A stretch of 64,000 nt of DNA from Candidatus Gastranaerophilales bacterium (GTDB lineage: Bacteria; Cyanobacteriota; Vampirovibrionia; Gastranaerophilales; Gastranaerophilaceae), in the NCBI GenBank assembly GCA_944323595.1, contig CALUTF010000002.1, positions 53,447 to 117,446 of the forward strand, in the 5' to 3' direction. The position numbers and the translations under genes were made by a program. Under the pieces are notes generated by a model. That model was not told the origin of the DNA, did not search any database, and saw only the letters and a list, made by a program, of their open reading frames with translations. Of this stretch, positions 60,901-64,000 are shown piece by piece. Positions within the stretch are counted from its first letter, which is position 1. Every line of letters begins with the position of its first letter.

Positions 60901-60971
60901 ATGCCGCAACTCACTCTGCCGAGCAAAAACTGACTAAATGTCTGTTTTTGCGAGAGGGAACCAAGGACTTC
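60901..60971. repeat. Dispersed repeat, copy 2, with hairpin
   Basis: It contains GCAACTCACTCTGCCGAGC and then GCAAAAACTGAC-TAAAT-GTCTGTTTTTGC, a stem with one T-T mismatch. GAGAGGGAACCAAGGAC follows. A short hairpin AAAATCC-TTTAT-GGATTTT lies just after. Confidence 0.7.
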
Positions 60972-61000
60972 AAAATCCTTTATGGATTTTGACAAAAAAA

Positions 61001-61047
61001 TATGCCGCAACTCACTCTGCCGAGCAAAAACTGACTAAATGTCTGTG
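61001..61047. repeat. Dispersed repeat, copy 3, truncated
   Basis: Identical to copy 2 for about 46 bases, from TATGCCGCAACTCACTCTGC to AAATGTCTGT. It then switches to AAAAGAACAACCAGTTCAGG, the start of another repeat class found at 61689 and 63944. The hairpin is therefore broken. Between 60853 and 61240 I see only these repeats. Confidence 0.7.
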
Positions 61048-61240
61048 TAAAAGAACAACCAGTTCAGGAATATTTGACAACCAGTTCGGGAATTTTTGGA
61101 CAGGTAAATTTAGAAACCCTAAATAATGTTATAAATTTAAGATTAAAAAGGAATAAATTTTTTTAGAGCGTATTGTAAAAATTTTTAATAAAAATAGCAA
61201 AAAAAATATTCAGGATTTTTGTAGTTATAAAGTAGTAGGA

Positions 61241-61246
61241 TATAAT
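61241..61246 (+). promoter_or_regulatory. -10 box TATAAT with TTGTAG 16 bases upstream
   Basis: Drives the 123-residue gene. A short leader carries AGGAG. Confidence 0.55.
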
Positions 61247-61266
61247 AAAGAATTATAGGAGTAAAA

Positions 61267-61638
61267 ATGATTTCTAAAGTACAAGCATATAATGCAAATC
61301 AACCTAATTTTACATCAAGAGTTAGAGTTTCTTTTAGATTTGCTAGATTATATACTGAAGGTGCTAGCAATAGAATAAAAAATCAAATTAAAATGCTTGA
61401 AAATAATGGAAATAAGGACTTGGTATTATTAGACCGAAATGAAAGTGGAGATAGTATATATTTAAAGGTATACAAAAAAGATAAAAATAAAATAATGGAA
61501 AATTTGGGTTCTGCTCCATATACATTAGAAAACACAAAAGAACATAGTCTTGTTGACTTGTACAATAAAGTAGTAAATGAGATAAAAGACGAATTTAAGG
61601 AATCTAAATTATCTAAAATTTTGTTTGAATATCTATAA
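61267..61638 (+). CDS. Unknown protein with N-terminal NFTSR head
   Basis: The 123-residue protein starts after AGGAG. It begins MISKVQAYNANQPNFTSRVR, one of the recurring heads. A basic alpha/beta stretch follows (FRFARLYTEGASNRIKNQIK, LVLLDRNESGDSIYLKVYKK) and a charged helical C-terminus. No known domain. Codon use and AT content match the repeat-rich surroundings. Confidence 0.6.
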   Translation: MISKVQAYNANQPNFTSRVRVSFRFARLYTEGASNRIKNQIKMLENNGNKDLVLLDRNESGDSIYLKVYKKDKNKIMENLGSAPYTLENTKEHSLVDLYNKVVNEIKDEFKESKLSKILFEYL

Positions 61639-61688
61639 AAAAATATGATTGTAAAGAGTCACATGGTTTGATTATTTTAAAAGAACAC

Positions 61689-61745
61689 CCAATTCAGGAA
61701 TTTCATTTTTAGCGATTTCCGACTTAAAAAATCAAGATATATTTG
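61689..61745. repeat. 57-base direct repeat, copy 1
   Basis: CAATTCAGGAATTTCATTTT... to ...AATCAAGATATATTT matches 63944-64000 with few changes. ACATGGTTTGATTATTTT precedes this copy and also occurs near the second. The two copies enclose the gene at 62035-63588. Confidence 0.75.
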
Positions 61746-61814
61746 AAACACACCCCTATTAGTTCAAAAAAATCAAATTCCTGCAATGTCTGTTCAATGA
61801 TACTGGTTCTGTCG

Positions 61815-61834
61815 GTTGGGCATACCTGCCCAAC
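61815..61834. repeat. GTTGGGCA-type palindrome, copy 1
   Basis: GTTGGGCATACCTGCCCAAC, an 8-bp inverted repeat. It is one of four within 2 kb. Apart from these repeats, 61639-62034 holds no visible gene. Confidence 0.8.
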
Positions 61835-61997
61835 GATAAAAGTGGACATTATTGGGAATCGGGATTTTCTTTGTTTTTTTTTTAGTTTCAGCCTAATTTA
61901 AAAATATTCTTTGTAACTTTATGTCCTAATAAAGTCAGATTTCGTTCGATTTAGTTTTTACAACCAAACAGCTTCCGACTGTCTATAATTTAGTATT

Positions 61998-62017
61998 GTT
62001 GGGCAAGTATGCCCAAC
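61998..62017. repeat. GTTGGGCA-type palindrome, copy 2
   Basis: GTTGGGCAAGTATGCCCAAC. It lies 18 bases beyond the stop of the minus-strand gene at 62035 and could act as its terminator, although no T-run follows on that strand. Confidence 0.8.
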
Positions 62018-62034
62018 CTACAATGCTTTGTGCA

Positions 62035-63588
62035 TTACAATGCTGCACCGACACTTGCAGGAATTACGCCCATGGCGGCAGCCCCGTCAAAAAAGGATGG
62101 AAATACTATCGCATCAAGTGCATAAGCACCGGCAGCAATAGATACAACCACTATACCCGCTTTTACTGCAGCAGGTAAATTCTCTATAGATTCTCTTACT
62201 TCATCGAAAGAAGTTTTTGCTCTTACCCCTAATGAAGTTTCGCCTACAACCATTTGTCCCATCTTTGGAAGCAATATTACACTGTTGTCACCAAGTTTAA
62301 AATGTGCGGGTTTGCCGTTTTTGATATTTTCAAGTGCTTTTTCCATCATAGCGGCTGATAATTTTCTTTGCAGTTGTTCTCTTATTTCTTTTTCCTTCTC
62401 AAACCATTCTTTGTCACGTTTGTTTAAGTCTTTATCATAGTAATTTGTTAATATAATTTCGTTACTCGGATCTATAATTGAAAGCGAATATCCGCCGTTT
62501 TCCATAGGTTGTATATTTACACGATTAACACCAAATCTGAATAGGTGGCGATTATTAAATACCAGACCAATATCGTTGTGCAGTGTCAGGGTATACCAGT
62601 TATCCGGCTTATTAACACTGAAATCCCGTGCATATACATATTCCAGCTTATCTCCGCTAATTTGTTTCTTATCTAGAAAAACCATCGCTTTGCGTGCATC
62701 ACTTAAAGCGTCTGTTATTAATTCAAATTCTTTATGAGAAAGCGGATTGTTAAACTTTACTATCCTTTCTTCAGTATTTTTATACTCATCTCTTAAACCC
62801 GAACCAGATGAAAATGGTTTTACAGCACCGATAGAATACAAAGTTTCACCAACCGGCAATATAAATGGATTACCGTTACTGTTTTGTCTTATTGCTTTAA
62901 ACTTGCTTAGCATTTTTCCGTCTTTAGAAAATGCGACGGCTTCTATTTCGTCACCATTTTTATAAAGAAGGTTAAAATTACCGTTTCTTAATCTGTCAAT
63001 TTTAAAACCGTGACTATCAAACAGACTATATTTTCCGCTGTAGCCGCCATTTCTGTCAGCCTTCATCTTATACTTGCCATCTATAACAAAACCGTTAAAC
63101 ATAGCATCTATCTGTTTAAATTTTCCGTCATTGATATACGGCAGTGCTTGAAAAATTGCTGACTTATACATTCTGTTATTGAAATAAGGGGAATGTTGAA
63201 GGATATGTTGACTGATATCAGGACTGGATATTGAAATTGCTACACCATCGTTTGCTTTGTGAATTTGTATATTATTTTTCGATTTTATTGCTTCTGATGA
63301 GTCTGCTGCTGAAATAGTTAATTCCCCGTCAGGTATGTTTAATTTCTCAAGCTCGTTTTGTAAATCGTTTACAAGTTCTATAGCATGTTCAAACATATCT
63401 TTTTCAGGATATGGGTTTTTCATATCACAGGAAGATAAACCTGCTGCAATTATTGTAGGAATAATAAGTTTTTTAGCGATTTCAGGCATTTGTTTTTTAT
63501 CCGATTCTTCTCTTTTTAACGCTCCGAAATTTGTATTCGTTGTTTGTCTGTTTCTGTGAAAATTATTGACATTATAATTTATTCGCAT
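62035..63588 (-). CDS. Large unknown protein with N-terminal NFGA head and internal lipobox-like motif
   Basis: The 517-residue protein starts after AAGGAG. It begins MRINYNVNNFHRNRQTTNTN followed by FGALKRE, one of the recurring heads. A hydrophobic stretch IIPTIIAAGLSSC ends in a lipobox-like LSSC near residue 54, far further in than a normal lipoprotein signal. The central part is beta-rich with many short Tyr/Phe/Gly/Asp units (SGKYSLFDSHGFKIDRLRNG, NFNLLYKNGDEI), as in repeat-built surface proteins. The C-terminal end is hydrophobic (AAVKAGIVVVSIAAGAYALD, PASVGAAL). It is enclosed by direct repeats and palindromes. The function is unknown. Confidence 0.68.
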   Translation of the reverse strand: MRINYNVNNFHRNRQTTNTNFGALKREESDKKQMPEIAKKLIIPTIIAAGLSSCDMKNPYPEKDMFEHAIELVNDLQNELEKLNIPDGELTISAADSSEAIKSKNNIQIHKANDGVAISISSPDISQHILQHSPYFNNRMYKSAIFQALPYINDGKFKQIDAMFNGFVIDGKYKMKADRNGGYSGKYSLFDSHGFKIDRLRNGNFNLLYKNGDEIEAVAFSKDGKMLSKFKAIRQNSNGNPFILPVGETLYSIGAVKPFSSGSGLRDEYKNTEERIVKFNNPLSHKEFELITDALSDARKAMVFLDKKQISGDKLEYVYARDFSVNKPDNWYTLTLHNDIGLVFNNRHLFRFGVNRVNIQPMENGGYSLSIIDPSNEIILTNYYDKDLNKRDKEWFEKEKEIREQLQRKLSAAMMEKALENIKNGKPAHFKLGDNSVILLPKMGQMVVGETSLGVRAKTSFDEVRESIENLPAAVKAGIVVVSIAAGAYALDAIVFPSFFDGAAAMGVIPASVGAAL

Positions 63589-63737
63589 GTTTTCTCCTTA
63601 TAGATTTGATGGCATTAACTTGAATGTATCTGCACTAAAACTCCTGATTTACTTTTTTTGCTAGTTTGTAGGTAAATTTATTATAAATTTGTAATATTTT
63701 TGCATCGTACTGCTATATTAAACGGGGATAGTAGTAG

Positions 63738-63756
63738 GTTGGGCTTTCAGCCCAAC
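63738..63756. repeat. GTTGGGCA-type palindrome, copy 3
   Basis: GTTGGGCT-TTC-AGCCCAAC, preceded by GTAG. A different loop and closing pair from copies 1 and 2, with pairing preserved. Confidence 0.8.
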
Positions 63757-63786
63757 AATGTAAAATCCCAAATTAGATTTGTAGGT

Positions 63787-63804
63787 TTGGGCATACCTGC
63801 CCAA
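63787..63804. repeat. GTTGGGCA-type palindrome, copy 4
   Basis: TTGGGCATACCTGCCCAA, preceded by GTAGGT. The 412 bases after 63588 contain only these palindromes, ACATGGTTTGATT repeats and the direct repeat at 63944. Confidence 0.8.
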
Positions 63805-63943
63805 TGTAAAAGAACACATGGTTTGATTTCTTGTTACAGATGGTTTGATTATTTTGGTAAACTACCACACTAATTTTTCTCAAAATTGTTGGCAATTTTT
63901 CTCAAACTCCTTGTCACTTTTTAGACAGTAATCGGACTTTTTT

Positions 63944-64000
63944 GCCAGTTCAGGAATTTTATTTTTAGCAAATTCCGACTAAAAAAATCAAGATATATTT
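63944..64000. repeat. 57-base direct repeat, copy 2 (runs to the window end)
   Basis: CAGTTCAGGAATTTTATTTT... to ...AATCAAGATATATTT, the partner of 61689-61745. It may continue beyond the window. Confidence 0.75.

Noticed and set aside
60828..61010. Minus-strand frame across dispersed repeat copy 2
   Set aside because: It is explained by the repeat itself: a similar peptide (LLGRVSC.) appears at copy 1, so the likeness reflects repeated DNA.
61996..62178. Plus-strand 60-codon frame at the palindrome
   Set aside because: Overlaps the 3' end of the real minus-strand gene and a REP-like palindrome; no SD.

Overview
This is a low-GC chromosomal window from a Gram-negative-type bacterium. My best guess is a gut Melainabacteria/Vampirovibrionia (Gastranaerophilales-like) relative of the Cyanobacteria. 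The guess rests on an S-layer-homology surface protein, lipoprotein and nonulosonate genes, a 6S-like RNA, and a family of small unknown proteins sharing an N-terminal [S/T/N]-F-[T/S/G] signature. No rRNA or tRNA is visible, so the placement is inference.

Layout. 1-10.5 kb: lineage-specific membrane and secreted proteins, a uridine-kinase-like enzyme, an SLH protein, pyruvate kinase, an MFS pump, and lgt with a TPR lipoprotein. 10.5-18.4 kb: one long plus-strand operon. It holds a stand-alone ClpX-type zinc finger, a helical protein, ruvX, an acidic DUF1292/DUF3727-like protein, a six-repeat Clp-N protein without ATPase, tilS, hpt, a histidine kinase and a membrane protein. 18.3-24 kb: uvrB, an unknown membrane protein and a CpaE/CpaF-like pair, then a 6S RNA candidate. 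24-36.6 kb: a large unknown membrane protein, nadD-yqeK, a degenerate HerA-like/PcrA-Tudor protein, then chorismate mutase, fmt-def, queE, a DnaJ-like protein and a degenerate PurD relative. 36.7-56.6 kb: a surface polysaccharide locus. 56.7-64 kb: unknown proteins, creD, a zeta-like kinase pair and repeat-rich DNA.

The surface locus has three blocks. The first is rfbF, a reductase/epimerase, rfbG and an amine-oxidase-like flavoprotein, which would make CDP-deoxyhexoses. The second is a minus-strand block of fusion enzymes: TagD-type cytidylyltransferase plus Gfo/Idh oxidoreductase, GT2 plus LicD, and a GT8. The third is a plus-strand nonulosonic-acid block: GT2 plus GT29-like transferase, NeuB, NeuA, Gfo/Idh, SDR, KdsC-like phosphatase, an MsbA-like exporter, a GT fused to a DUF115/GT42-like domain, and a GT4.

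The most notable signal is at 53657-53871. A short leader ORF starts at the stop codon of the exporter gene, contains 17 GCAA units, and in the present repeat phase ends inside the hairpin of an intrinsic terminator that precedes the next transferase gene. In the other two phases it stops well before the hairpin. This looks like a phase-variable switch acting through transcription attenuation. A second contingency-type tract, ten consecutive G, lies inside the SDR gene at 50677-50686. Other points of interest are an operon of Clp recognition domains without motors, several genes whose -10 box sits exactly six bases before the ATG (leaderless candidates), and a duplicated promoter/tail cassette that encodes a 54-residue protein in one copy and apparently only a small RNA in the other.
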